Assembly (NCBI RefSeq): GCF_024339125.1
Contig: NZ_CP101417.1
Coordinates: 4,971,001 to 5,035,000, forward strand
Length of the DNA: 64,000 nucleotides
Source of the DNA: Xanthomonas hortorum
GTDB lineage: Bacteria > Pseudomonadota > Gammaproteobacteria > Xanthomonadales > Xanthomonadaceae
Direction of reading: 5' to 3'
The notes under the pieces were generated by a model. It saw nothing but the letters and a program-made list of their open reading frames with translations, had not been told where the DNA came from and made no database searches. How positions within the stretch are numbered: position 1 is the first letter of the stretch; the number at the start of each line of letters is the position of its first letter. Shown here piece by piece: positions 17,384 through 26,296 of this stretch. Both the position numbers and the translations under genes were made by a program.

Positions 17384-17752
17384 AAAAGGCCTGCTTCATC
17401 GGTTGCGTTTGCTTGGCGCACCGATCTCGACAATAGACGACGCAAGGACGCGTCGATCACGTTGTAATCGCTGCGCAAGGACATGCGAACTCGATGCGGC
17501 ATTTTCACCAAAACCCATCGCACGCTGCGCTGCTGGCGCACGACACGTGTGGCCTTTCTAATGCACATTTTCTGCAGTGACACTGCAGAACACCCATCCC
17601 GCATGCATTAAAGAATTCGGCTGAAATGCGGCTATCTGTCCTGCAGGACTGTCCGGGACATTCGACTCCCGAGCCTGCTTGCGACAAACCTGAGCAATTA
17701 ATGCCCAGGCAGTGATGGATTTCTCAAATCCGTCACCGCGCTGAATTTTGCC
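17384..17752. other. Intergenic region between island and chemotaxis operon
   Basis: No credible gene is present; a 101-codon minus-strand frame starting at 17863 covers the promoter region and lacks any recognisable feature. It contains a perfect palindrome at 17570-17590. Confidence 0.5.
17570..17590. promoter_or_regulatory. Perfect 21-bp inverted repeat
   Basis: Half-site TTCTGCAGTG, one central A, then the reverse complement. It lies 163 bp upstream of the sigma-28-like promoter of the chemotaxis operon. It could be an operator or an RNA hairpin; the function is unknown. Confidence 0.4.
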
Positions 17753-17778
17753 TAAATATTCCTGCCGCGCGCCGATAC
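17753..17778 (+). promoter_or_regulatory. Sigma-28 (FliA)-like promoter
   Basis: TAAA at 17753-17756, then 14 bp, then GCCGATAC at 17771-17778. The consensus is TAAA-N15-GCCGATAA, so the match has one mismatch and is one base short in spacing. It lies 116 bp before the first chemotaxis gene. Confidence 0.5.
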
Positions 17779-17893
17779 CTGCATAGACCGGCATGTCCCC
17801 GTGTGCAGAGCTGCCCACGCAAGCCCACGCCGGAGCGACCTTCTTCCGCGTCATGGCGCGCATCCGTGCGCTATCGCATCGCTTGAGGCATCA

Positions 17894-18223
17894 ATGAACA
17901 CGCCACTGTCCGCTCTACCCGCGCCGCTGACACTCGCCCTGGAAGGCGAGATGACGATCCGTCGCGCTGCAGAACTCAAGCCGCTCTTGCAGCCGGCATT
18001 GCTGCACCCGGGTGGATTGCATCTGGACCTCGCTGCGGTCAGCGAGATCGACACCACCGGCCTGCAATTGCTGCTGGCCACCAAGCAGGCGATCCAGGCC
18101 GATGGGCGGCCGTTTTCGCTCACCGATTCCAGCCGTGCGGTGGTCGATGTGATCGAACTACTCGGCCTGCTCGAAGCGCTGTACCCGCATGCGGTCGCGT
18201 GCCTCGGCGAACGCATTCACTAA
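17894..18223 (+). CDS. STAS-domain protein of chemosensory operon
   Basis: A 109-aa single STAS domain (anti-sigma-factor-antagonist type), starting MNTPLSALPAPLTL with a GAGG ribosome-binding site. The phospho-site region reads VSEIDTTGLQLLLATKQ, with Thr rather than Ser at the usual phosphorylation position next to the conserved Asp. It is the first gene of the cluster, 18 bp before cheA. STAS proteins are often linked to chemosensory arrays that control outputs other than flagella; the partner here cannot be named. Confidence 0.85.
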   Translation: MNTPLSALPAPLTLALEGEMTIRRAAELKPLLQPALLHPGGLHLDLAAVSEIDTTGLQLLLATKQAIQADGRPFSLTDSSRAVVDVIELLGLLEALYPHAVACLGERIH

Positions 18224-18241
18224 CGGACAGGTAACACGCGC

Positions 18242-20257
18242 ATGGACATGAACCAGCTGATGCAGACCTTTCTGGCCGAGAGCCGGGATCTGCTCGAAGA
18301 CATGGAACGCCATCTGCTCGAAGCCGAGCGTGGCGAGTCATCGCCCGATGCGGTCAACGCGATCTTTCGCGCGGCGCATACCATCAAGGGCTCGGGCGGC
18401 TTGTTCGATCTGCCGCAGCTGGTCGGCTTCACCCATGTGCTGGAAAGCGTGCTGGATCTGGTGCGCGATGAAGCGCTGAGCCTGAGCTCTGAATTGATCG
18501 CGCTGCTGCTGGTGTGCTGCGACCACATCCACGCCTTGGTGGAAACTGCGGCCGATCCGAGCCACGCCGACGCGGCCGCACTGGCGACCGAGGCCGAGCC
18601 GTTGCTCGCGCAGTTGCAGACCTATCTGCAAGGCAGCGTGTGCGGCGTCACTGAGGCCGCCATCCAGCTCGGCACACCTGAAAAACAAAGTGGCTACTGG
18701 CGTATTTCGTTGACGCTGTTTGCCGATGCGCTGCGCTTCGGCAACTCGCCGCTCAAGCTGATTCGCAATCTGCGCGGCCTGGGGTCGGTCGAATCGATCA
18801 GCACCGATTACAGCCAATTGCCGACGTTTGAAGACCTCGATCCGGAAGCCAACTATCTCGGTTTCCAGATCCTGTTGCGCAGCGATGCCGACCGCGCCGC
18901 AATCGAAGAAGTGTTCGAGTTCGTGCGCGAGGATTGCGATCTGGAGATCACCTCGGTGCCGGCACCGACCGATGTTGCCGCTCTTCTCGTCAGCGAGCCT
19001 GCAGCGCTTGCACCGGTCGCCAGCACGCTCGCTGCGGTTCCGAATTCAACCTCGGCTGCAACGCCGCCACGTGCCCCCCAGGAAGGTGCCTCACGCAACG
19101 CCGAGGCGCGCTCGATCCGTGTGGACGCCGACAAACTCGATCGCATGATCGATCTGGTCGGCGAACTCATCATCGCGGTGGCCGGCACCAACGCCAACGC
19201 GCAGCGCACCGGCGACGCCCAGCTGCTGGAATCGGCCTCGATCCTGGCCGGCCTGGTGGAAGAGGTGCGCGAGAGCGCCTTGCAACTGCGCATGGTCAAG
19301 ATCGGCGGCACCTTCGGCCGCTTCCAGCGCGTGGTGCACGATGTGGCACGCGAACTCGGCAAGGACATCGCGCTGGTGGTGGCCGGCGAAGACACCGAGC
19401 TGGACAAGTCGGTGGTGGAAAAGATCGGCGACCCGCTCACCCATCTGGTGCGCAATGCGATGGACCACGGCATCGAGCCGGCCGACGTGCGCGTGGCACA
19501 CGGCAAGCCCGCACGCGGCACCGTGGGCCTCAACGCCTATCACGACTCCGGCAGCATCGTTATCCAGATCACCGACGACGGCGGCGGCTTGAACCGCGAC
19601 CGCATCCTGGCCAAGGCGCTGGAGCGCGGCCTGATCGAGGCCGGCCGCCAGCTCAGCGACCGCGAAGTGTTCGCGATGATCTTCGAGCCGGGCTTTTCCA
19701 CTGCCGAAAAGGTCACCAACCTGTCCGGGCGCGGCGTCGGCATGGACGTGGTCAAGCGCAACATCACCGCGCTGCGCGGCACTGTGGAGATCGACAGCAC
19801 CGCCGGCGTGGGCACCACCATTTCGGTGCGGCTGCCGCTGACGCTGGCCATCATCAACGGCTTCCAGGTCGGTGTCGGCAAATCGGTGTTCGTGGTGCCG
19901 CTGGATGTGGTGGAAGAGTGCGTGGAGTTCACGCCCGACTACGCCAGCGACTACATCGATCTGCGCGGCAGCGTGCTGCCGTATGTGCGCCTGCGCGAAT
20001 TGTTCGCGCTCGGCGGCAAGACGCCTGCACGCGAAAGCATCGTGGTGATCCGCCAGGGCGCGCAGCGCTTCGGCCTGGTCGTGGACACGCTGCTGGGCGA
20101 ATGGCAGACCGTGATCAAGCCGTTGTCCAAGGTCTTCGCACAGGTCAAAGGCATCAGTGGCTCCAGCATCCTGGGCAGCGGCGATGTCGCGCTGATTCTG
20201 GATGTGCCCAGCCTGCTCCAGCAATTGCATCCCAACCAGGACGCCCTGGCGGCCTGA
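18242..20257 (+). CDS. cheA: Chemotaxis histidine kinase CheA
   Basis: 671 aa. The HPt domain has the phosphorylated His at about position 46 (FRAAHTIKGSGGLF). A linker with a P2-like region follows (residues 140-240), then the dimerisation helices (RIDVADKLDRMIDLVGELI-like region), the ATPase N-box HLVRNAMDHGIEP, the G-boxes ITDDGGGLNRDRI and GRGVGMDVVKRNI, and a C-terminal CheW-like P5 domain. It phosphorylates receiver domains in response to the receptor array. In this operon the obvious receivers are CheB and the REC-EAL protein. Confidence 0.95.
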   Translation: MDMNQLMQTFLAESRDLLEDMERHLLEAERGESSPDAVNAIFRAAHTIKGSGGLFDLPQLVGFTHVLESVLDLVRDEALSLSSELIALLLVCCDHIHALVETAADPSHADAAALATEAEPLLAQLQTYLQGSVCGVTEAAIQLGTPEKQSGYWRISLTLFADALRFGNSPLKLIRNLRGLGSVESISTDYSQLPTFEDLDPEANYLGFQILLRSDADRAAIEEVFEFVREDCDLEITSVPAPTDVAALLVSEPAALAPVASTLAAVPNSTSAATPPRAPQEGASRNAEARSIRVDADKLDRMIDLVGELIIAVAGTNANAQRTGDAQLLESASILAGLVEEVRESALQLRMVKIGGTFGRFQRVVHDVARELGKDIALVVAGEDTELDKSVVEKIGDPLTHLVRNAMDHGIEPADVRVAHGKPARGTVGLNAYHDSGSIVIQITDDGGGLNRDRILAKALERGLIEAGRQLSDREVFAMIFEPGFSTAEKVTNLSGRGVGMDVVKRNITALRGTVEIDSTAGVGTTISVRLPLTLAIINGFQVGVGKSVFVVPLDVVEECVEFTPDYASDYIDLRGSVLPYVRLRELFALGGKTPARESIVVIRQGAQRFGLVVDTLLGEWQTVIKPLSKVFAQVKGISGSSILGSGDVALILDVPSLLQQLHPNQDALAA

Positions 20258-20325
20258 GCGTTTACACCATCACTCCCCACATCACCGCGTTATTCGTTGT
20301 TCCCTGACCCCAGGAAGCTGCCGCC

Positions 20326-22482
20326 ATGTCACACCGTCTCCCGATCGCCACCCAGTTGTGGTTTACCGCCGCCCTCGCCCTTGTTCTGCCCGTCGTCGTG
20401 GTCGTGGCCGGCTTTGGGCTGACGCTGTCGCACGGCGCCCTGCTCGCCGCCAGCGTGGTGGCCGCCCTCGTCAGCGGCGCGTTGCTGGCCTGGTCGATCC
20501 GCATCGCCAACGACTCGCTGAGTATCGCCACCACCACGCTGGACGCATTCGCGCGCGGCAACTTCGATGTGGCCATGCCGCAGGTGCGCGATGAGCAGGC
20601 CTGCGAGGTCTTGCATGCACTACGCAAGGTGCAAAGCAGCATTCGCCATGTCAACGACGAGATCAACCGCGTCTCGCAGGAACACGATGCCGGCGAGATC
20701 GATGTCCGCATCGACGTGGCACGCTTCGACGGCGACTTCCGCACGATGGGCGAAGGCATTAACCGCATGGTCGCCAACCACATCGCGGTGAAGAAACAGG
20801 CCATGGCCTGCGTGGCCGAGTTTGGGCGCGGCAACTTCTCCGCCGAGCTGGAACGCCTGCCGGGCAAGAAGGCCTTCATCAACGAGATTGTCGACCAGAT
20901 CCGCGGCAACCTCACCGGCATGGTCGCCGAGGTCAACCGCATGGCGAGCGAGCACGATGCCGGCGACATCGACGTGGTCATCGACACGCAACGCTTCACC
21001 GGCGATTTCCGGCGCATGGCCGAAGGCATCAATGCGATGGTGGCCAGCCACATCGCGGTCAAGAAGCAGGCCATCGCCTGCGTGGCCGAATTCGGCCGCG
21101 GCAACTTCACCGCGCAGCTGCCGTTGCTGCCGGGCAAGAAGCGCTTCATCAACGACACACTGGAACAGGTGCGCGGCAGCCTCACCGGCTTGATCCGCGA
21201 GATCAACCACATGTCGGCCGAACACGAAGCCGGTGATATCGATGTGGTGATCGACAGCAGCGGTTTCGATGGCGATTTCCGCAGCATGGCCACCGGCATC
21301 AACCAGATGGTGGGCGCGCATATCGCGGTGAAGAAGCTGGCGATGGGCGTGGTGGCCGAATTCGGTCGCGGCAACTTCGACGCCCCGCTGGCGCAGCTGC
21401 CGGGCAAGAAGGCCTTCATCAACGACACCGTGGAGCGTGCGCGCGGCAACCTGCGCAGCATCTCCGAAGTCATCCAGGTGATGGGCGCGATGGCCGAGGG
21501 CGATCTCACTCACACCGTGGAAGGCCGCTACGAAGGCGCATTCGCCGACATGCAGCGCTACGTCAACACCACCATGAGCCGGCTGACCGAGATCGTCGAT
21601 GAGGTCAACCGCAATGCCGAAAATCTGGCCAGCGCCTCCGAACAGGTCAGCGCCACTGCGCAGGCGCTTGCACAGGCCGCCAGCGAGCAGGCGGCCGGCG
21701 TGGAAGAAACCAGCGCCTCGCTGGAACAGATGACCGCCTCCATCGCACAGAACACCGAGAACGCACGCGTCACCGACAGCATGGCCGCCAAGGCCGCCAG
21801 CGAAGCCGCAGACGGCGGCGACACCGTGCGCGCCACGGTGGTGGCGATGAAGGACATCGCCAAGAAGATCGGCATCATCGACGACATCGCCTACCAGACC
21901 AATCTGCTTGCGCTCAACGCCGCCATCGAGGCCGCGCGTGCCGGCGAACACGGCAAGGGCTTTGCGGTGGTCGCGGCGGAAGTGCGCAAGCTGGCCGAGC
22001 GCAGCCAGATCGCCGCGCAGGAGATCGGCGAGGTGGCCGGTTCCAGCGTGGAGCTGGCCGAAAGCGCCGGCCGCGTGCTCGGCGAAATGGTGCCCTCGAT
22101 CCGCCGCACCTCCGATCTGGTGCAGGAAATCGCTGCCGCCTCCGAAGAACAGACCGCCGGCGTCAGCCAGATCAACACCGCGGTCGGCCAGTTGAACCAG
22201 ACCACGCAATCGGCCGCGGCCAATGCCGAAGAACTGGCGGCAACCTCCGAGGAAATGAGCGCGCAGGCCGAGCAGCTGCAGCAACTGATGGGCTTCTTCC
22301 GGCTCGGCAATGGCGGCCGCGCCGTGGGCTCAGGCAGTAGCAAGCCGGGTCCGCGCCGGATCGCGCCGCACAGCAACAGCACCGCGCTCAGCGCGCCACC
22401 GCGGCGCACCAACGTGCGCCAGATCAGCGCAGTGGCTGCCACCGCCGATGCGATCGACGAATCGCAGTTCGCCAGCTTCTGA
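20326..22482 (+). CDS. Methyl-accepting chemotaxis protein with tandem HAMP-like repeats
   Basis: 718 aa. Two adjacent membrane segments (about residues 12-34 and 38-56) leave almost no periplasmic domain. Residues 112-381 are three tandem 90-aa repeats, each opening EINR/EVNR/EINH and containing DGDF-MA-GIN-MV--HIAVKK and FGRGNF----LPGKK. A half unit precedes them (72-109) and a canonical HAMP follows (about 395-440). The kinase-control tip is [33 protein letters not shown]. The C-terminus is Ser/Pro/Arg-rich with no NWETF-type CheR docking peptide. Signals must be read in the membrane or cytoplasm. Confidence 0.93.
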   Translation: MSHRLPIATQLWFTAALALVLPVVVVVAGFGLTLSHGALLAASVVAALVSGALLAWSIRIANDSLSIATTTLDAFARGNFDVAMPQVRDEQACEVLHALRKVQSSIRHVNDEINRVSQEHDAGEIDVRIDVARFDGDFRTMGEGINRMVANHIAVKKQAMACVAEFGRGNFSAELERLPGKKAFINEIVDQIRGNLTGMVAEVNRMASEHDAGDIDVVIDTQRFTGDFRRMAEGINAMVASHIAVKKQAIACVAEFGRGNFTAQLPLLPGKKRFINDTLEQVRGSLTGLIREINHMSAEHEAGDIDVVIDSSGFDGDFRSMATGINQMVGAHIAVKKLAMGVVAEFGRGNFDAPLAQLPGKKAFINDTVERARGNLRSISEVIQVMGAMAEGDLTHTVEGRYEGAFADMQRYVNTTMSRLTEIVDEVNRNAENLASASEQVSATAQALAQAASEQAAGVEETSASLEQMTASIAQNTENARVTDSMAAKAASEAADGGDTVRATVVAMKDIAKKIGIIDDIAYQTNLLALNAAIEAARAGEHGKGFAVVAAEVRKLAERSQIAAQEIGEVAGSSVELAESAGRVLGEMVPSIRRTSDLVQEIAAASEEQTAGVSQINTAVGQLNQTTQSAAANAEELAATSEEMSAQAEQLQQLMGFFRLGNGGRAVGSGSSKPGPRRIAPHSNSTALSAPPRRTNVRQISAVAATADAIDESQFASF
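20659..21468 (+). repeat. Three in-frame 270-bp tandem repeats in receptor gene
   Basis: Successive units begin at about 20659, 20929 and 21199. Stretches such as the CACATCGCGGT(C/G)AAGAAG and CGCGGCAACTTC segments are near-identical between units, suggesting duplication followed by homogenisation. Confidence 0.8.
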
Positions 22483-22492
22483 GGAACCGACG

Positions 22493-23014
22493 ATGCAATC
22501 GCACAGCAGCGCAGCGAACACCACCAGTGCGCCGTCCTCGACGGCACCACAGCAATACCTGACCTTTCTGTTGGGCACGGAGATGTTCGGCCTGGGCATT
22601 CTCGGCATCAAGGAAATCATCGAGTACCGCGCACCCACCGACGTGCCGATGATGCCGCCGGCCCTGCGCGGGGTGATCAACCTGCGCGGCGCGGTGGTGC
22701 CGGTGGTGGATCTGCAGCAACGCTTCGGCCGCAGCGCCAGCGCAATCACCAAGCGCAGCTGCATCGTGATCGTGGAGATCGCCCATGGCGGTACGCAGCA
22801 GGTGCTCGGCTTGCTGGTGGATGCGGTCAGCGAAGTGCTGGACATCGCGCCCGACGACATCGCCGGCGCGCCCAGCTTCGGCGCCGGCATCGCCCGCGAT
22901 TTCATCCACGCCATGGCCAAGATCGGCGAGCGCTTCGTGATCCTGCTCGATGCCGATGCCGTGCTGAGCAACGACACCCTCGCCAAGCTTCCTGTCGCCG
23001 AGCTGGCGGCCTGA
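22493..23014 (+). CDS. cheW: Chemotaxis coupling protein CheW
   Basis: 173 aa from the ATG at 22493 (MQSHSSAANTT), preceded by a GAGGAACC site; a longer frame upstream overlaps the receptor gene and is rejected. The SH3-like CheW fold shows YLTFLLGTEMFGLGILGIKEIIEY, the conserved LRGVINLRGAVVPVVDL and LLVDAVSEVLDI. It links CheA to the receptor; its gene lies 10 bp after the receptor gene and just before the REC-EAL gene. Confidence 0.94.
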   Translation: MQSHSSAANTTSAPSSTAPQQYLTFLLGTEMFGLGILGIKEIIEYRAPTDVPMMPPALRGVINLRGAVVPVVDLQQRFGRSASAITKRSCIVIVEIAHGGTQQVLGLLVDAVSEVLDIAPDDIAGAPSFGAGIARDFIHAMAKIGERFVILLDADAVLSNDTLAKLPVAELAA

Positions 23015-23042
23015 CATGCTCCGCATGCACGCAAGGACTCCC

Positions 23043-24326
23043 ATGCGCCCCACCCTTCTCTCCTGCAGCTGCGCGCTGGACGGCCCGGTGTTGGTCGTCG
23101 ACGACAGCGTGGTCCAGCGCGAGCATGCGATGGCGCTATGCCGCCAACTCGGCGCCGTTGCGGTCGACGGCGCGGTGGATGGCCACGCCGCGCTGGCCTG
23201 GTTGAGCAGCGCCATCGCGCCATCGCTGCTGCTGATCGATCTGGAAATGCCGGGCATGGACGGCGTGCAGCTGCTCGACGCACTGGCACGCGGCAAGTAC
23301 AGCGTGCCGGTGATCGTGGTGTCGCAACGCGGTAGCGCCTTGATCGATGCGGTGATGCAGCTCAGCCGCAGCGCCGGCGTACGCGTGCTCGGCGGTATCG
23401 AAAAACCGATGCATCTGCAGGATCTGGCCACTGTGCTGGAGTGCGAACCCGAGCCCGCAGCTGGCGCAGCGGCGTTTGCACCGCCCGCGATGTCGCCGCT
23501 GATGTCCAGCGGTGGCGCGGCCGCGTCGCGCCTGGACCGTGCGATGCGCCGCGGCGAAATTCGTGTGGCCTACCAACCCAAACTCGATCTCAAGGATGGC
23601 CGGCTGCGCGGTGTGGAAGCGCTCGCGCGCTGGCGCCGCCCGCAAGGCGACATGATCGGGCCGGACCGCTTCATTCCGCTGGCCGAACGCGAAGGCTTGA
23701 TCCATGCATTGACCCAGCAGGTGATCGACAAGGCGATTGCGCAATTGGTGGACTGGCGTGCAGAAGGATTCCAGCTGACGCTGGCATTGAACCTGTCGCC
23801 CAACCTGCTCAGCGAGCAGGATTTTCTCGAACAGCTGTGCGCCAAGCTGAGCGACAACGGCCTGAGCCCGGCCGATCTGGTGCTGGAACTCACCGAAAGC
23901 GCCATCGTGGAGCCGGCCAATGCCTTGAGCATGCTGGCACGACTGCGTCTGCATGGCTTCGGTCTGTCGATCGACGATTACGGCACCGGTTTCTCCTCGC
24001 TGCAGCGCCTGGCCAGTATTCCGTTCACCGAACTCAAACTGGATCGCAGCTTCGTGCATGCCGCGCATCGCAGCCGCAGCCAGCGCACCGTGCTCGAATC
24101 CACATTGGAACTGGCGCACCGGCTTGAACTCACCGCCGTGGCCGAAGGCGTGGAAACACCCGAGGACTGGCGCCTGCTGCGCGAGCTCGGCTGCGATCTG
24201 GCGCAAGGCTATCTGATGGGCTCGCCGATGCCCGGGCCGATGCTGTCGGAATGGTGGCGCGAACACGCCGTGCGCATCGCGCGCCTGAGCGACAGCGCGC
24301 TGGCCAGCGATGCGGATGTCGCCTGA
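23043..24326 (+). CDS. REC-EAL response regulator, probable c-di-GMP phosphodiesterase
   Basis: 427 aa from the ATG at 23043, which has AAGGA five bases upstream; an in-frame ATG at 23016 gives 436 aa. The receiver domain has VLVVDDSVVQ and the phosphoacceptor in LLIDLEMPGMDG. The EAL domain keeps every catalytic motif: GVEALARW, ALNLSPN, LELTES, SIDDYGTGFSS, LKLDRSF, AEGVET and QGYLMG. Enzymatic cleavage of c-di-GMP is therefore expected, probably gated by CheA phosphorylation. It sits between cheW and cheR where a cheY might be expected. Confidence 0.93.
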   Translation: MRPTLLSCSCALDGPVLVVDDSVVQREHAMALCRQLGAVAVDGAVDGHAALAWLSSAIAPSLLLIDLEMPGMDGVQLLDALARGKYSVPVIVVSQRGSALIDAVMQLSRSAGVRVLGGIEKPMHLQDLATVLECEPEPAAGAAAFAPPAMSPLMSSGGAAASRLDRAMRRGEIRVAYQPKLDLKDGRLRGVEALARWRRPQGDMIGPDRFIPLAEREGLIHALTQQVIDKAIAQLVDWRAEGFQLTLALNLSPNLLSEQDFLEQLCAKLSDNGLSPADLVLELTESAIVEPANALSMLARLRLHGFGLSIDDYGTGFSSLQRLASIPFTELKLDRSFVHAAHRSRSQRTVLESTLELAHRLELTAVAEGVETPEDWRLLRELGCDLAQGYLMGSPMPGPMLSEWWREHAVRIARLSDSALASDADVA

Positions 24327-24329
24327 GCC

Positions 24330-25136
24330 ATGAGCACCGCCACCGCCATCACCGAACAGGAATTCGGCCGCTTCCAGCGCTTCATCTTCGAAGCGGCTGG
24401 CATCAGCATTTCCTCCGGCAAAAAAGCCATGTTGTGCGGCCGCCTGGGCAAGCGCCTGCGCGAACATCAGTTCAGCAACTACACGCAGTACCTGCAGTTG
24501 CTGGAAAGCCGGCAGGACCGCGCCGAGATCCAGACCGCGATCGACCTGCTGACCACCAACGAAACCTATTTTTTTCGCGAGCCCAAGCACTTCGAGCTGC
24601 TGCGCAAGCTGGCCGGCGACCATCGTGGCGGTCTGCCGTTCCGGTGCTGGAGCGCAGCCAGCTCCAGCGGCGAAGAGGCCTACAGCATGGCGATGGTGCT
24701 GGACGACACCTTGCAAGGCCGCCCGTTCGAGGTGGTCGGCAGCGACATCAGCACCCGCGTGCTGGCCAAGGCGCGCACCGGGCATTACGCCTTGCAACGC
24801 ATCGACGGCATTCCGCAGGCGTATCTCAAACGCTATTGCCTGCGTGGTCAGGGCGAGTACGACGGCACCTTGCTGGTGGAACGCCGGCTGCGCGATCGGG
24901 TGAAGTTCGTGCACGCCAACCTCAATACCGCGTTACCGGCGCTGGGTAGCTTCGATGCGATCTTCCTGCGCAACGTCATGATCTATTTCAATGGCCAGAC
25001 CAAGCGCGAGGTGATCCTGCGCGTGCTGTCCAATCTCAAATCGGGCGGGCATTTCTGCATCGGCCATTCGGAAAGCCTGAGCGAACTCGACATCGATCTG
25101 GTCCAGGTGGCACCCTCGATTTTCCGCAAGGCCTGA
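24330..25136 (+). CDS. cheR: Chemotaxis protein methyltransferase CheR
   Basis: 268 aa, starting three bases after the REC-EAL stop. The N-terminal helical domain is followed by [12 protein letters not shown], the SAM-binding [17 protein letters not shown] and [10 protein letters not shown], all typical CheR motifs. It methylates receptor glutamates. The cluster receptor lacks a terminal docking pentapeptide, so methylation would rely on direct access. Confidence 0.95.
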   Translation: MSTATAITEQEFGRFQRFIFEAAGISISSGKKAMLCGRLGKRLREHQFSNYTQYLQLLESRQDRAEIQTAIDLLTTNETYFFREPKHFELLRKLAGDHRGGLPFRCWSAASSSGEEAYSMAMVLDDTLQGRPFEVVGSDISTRVLAKARTGHYALQRIDGIPQAYLKRYCLRGQGEYDGTLLVERRLRDRVKFVHANLNTALPALGSFDAIFLRNVMIYFNGQTKREVILRVLSNLKSGGHFCIGHSESLSELDIDLVQVAPSIFRKA

Positions 25137-25150
25137 GCCAAGGATCGCCC

Positions 25151-26272
25151 GTGTCGACAGCCTTCAACCGCCCCGCCGCCAGCCCGGCTGCCAACACCAA
25201 GACCATCAAGGCCATGGTCGTCGACGACTCGGCGGTGGTGCGCCAGGTGCTGGTGAGCGTGCTCAACGACGCGACCGACATCGAGGTCATCTCGACTGCG
25301 GCCGACCCGCTGCTGGCGATCGAGAAGATGCGCAAGCAATGGCCGGACGTGATCGTGCTGGATGTGGAAATGCCGCGCATGGACGGCATCACCTTCCTGC
25401 GCAAGATCATGAGCGAGCGGCCCACCCCGGTGGTGATCTGCTCCACGCTCACCGAAAAAGGCGCGCGCGTCACGATGGATGCGCTGGCCGCCGGCGCGGT
25501 GGCGGTGGTGACCAAGCCGCGACTGGGGCTCAAGCAATTCCTCACCGATTCGGCCGACGAACTGGTCAATACCGTGCGCAGCGCCGCACGCGCCAACGTC
25601 AAACGGCTGGCCGCGCGCGTCACTGTGGTGCCGTTGGAAGCGGAGGTCAAGCACACCGCCGATGTGATCCTGCCGGCGCAGAGCGGGCGCGCGCTGGCGC
25701 AGACCACCGAGCGCATCGTCGCCATCGGCACCTCCACCGGCGGCACCCAGGCGCTGGAAGAAGTGCTAACCGCGTTGCCGCGTGTCTGCCCCGGCATCGT
25801 GATCGTGCAGCACATGCCGGAGAAATTCACCGCCGCCTTTGCCGCGCGCCTCAATGGCCTGTGCCAGATCGCAGTGAAAGAAGCCGCCAACAACGATCGG
25901 GTAATGCCGGGCCGCGCGTTGATCGCACCCGGCGGCAAGCACCTGCTGCTGCGCCGCAGTGGCGCGCAGTACTTCGTCGAGGTCATGGAAGGCCCGCCGG
26001 TCAACCGCCATCGTCCCTCGGTGGATGTGCTGTTTCGCTCGGCCGCACGCGCCGCCGGCAGCAATGCGCTGGGCATCATCATGACCGGCATGGGCGACGA
26101 TGGCGCCGCCGGGCTGCTGGAAATGCGTCAGGCCGGCGCACGCACCGTGGCACAGGACGAACACACCAGCATCGTGTTCGGCATGCCCAAGGAAGCGATC
26201 AAACGCGGCGGCGCCGAGCGCATTCTTCCGCTAGGCGCGATGGCGCGCGAGATCGTGACGCAGCTGCAGTAA
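25151..26272 (+). CDS. cheB: Chemotaxis protein-glutamate methylesterase CheB
   Basis: 373 aa from a GTG at 25151. The receiver domain (acidic pair about D25-D26, phosphoacceptor D71 in [11 protein letters not shown], Lys in VVTKP) is joined to a methylesterase domain with catalytic Ser195 (GTSTGG), His221 (VQHMPEKF) and Asp317 (MTGMGDDGA). It is the last gene of the cluster, ending 24 bp from the convergent phospholipase D gene. No cheD or cheY follows. Confidence 0.95.
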   Translation: MSTAFNRPAASPAANTKTIKAMVVDDSAVVRQVLVSVLNDATDIEVISTAADPLLAIEKMRKQWPDVIVLDVEMPRMDGITFLRKIMSERPTPVVICSTLTEKGARVTMDALAAGAVAVVTKPRLGLKQFLTDSADELVNTVRSAARANVKRLAARVTVVPLEAEVKHTADVILPAQSGRALAQTTERIVAIGTSTGGTQALEEVLTALPRVCPGIVIVQHMPEKFTAAFAARLNGLCQIAVKEAANNDRVMPGRALIAPGGKHLLLRRSGAQYFVEVMEGPPVNRHRPSVDVLFRSAARAAGSNALGIIMTGMGDDGAAGLLEMRQAGARTVAQDEHTSIVFGMPKEAIKRGGAERILPLGAMAREIVTQLQ

Positions 26273-26296
26273 CGCGCTGCGCGAAGAGCACTGGCG

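Noticed and set aside
17191..17385. 64-codon frame at the right border of the island
   Set aside because: It is an accidental start joined to the duplicated mfd tail; no ribosome-binding site or independent function.
17558..17863. 101-codon minus-strand frame upstream of the chemosensory operon
   Set aside because: Spans the sigma-28-like promoter, has no domain and no ribosome-binding site.
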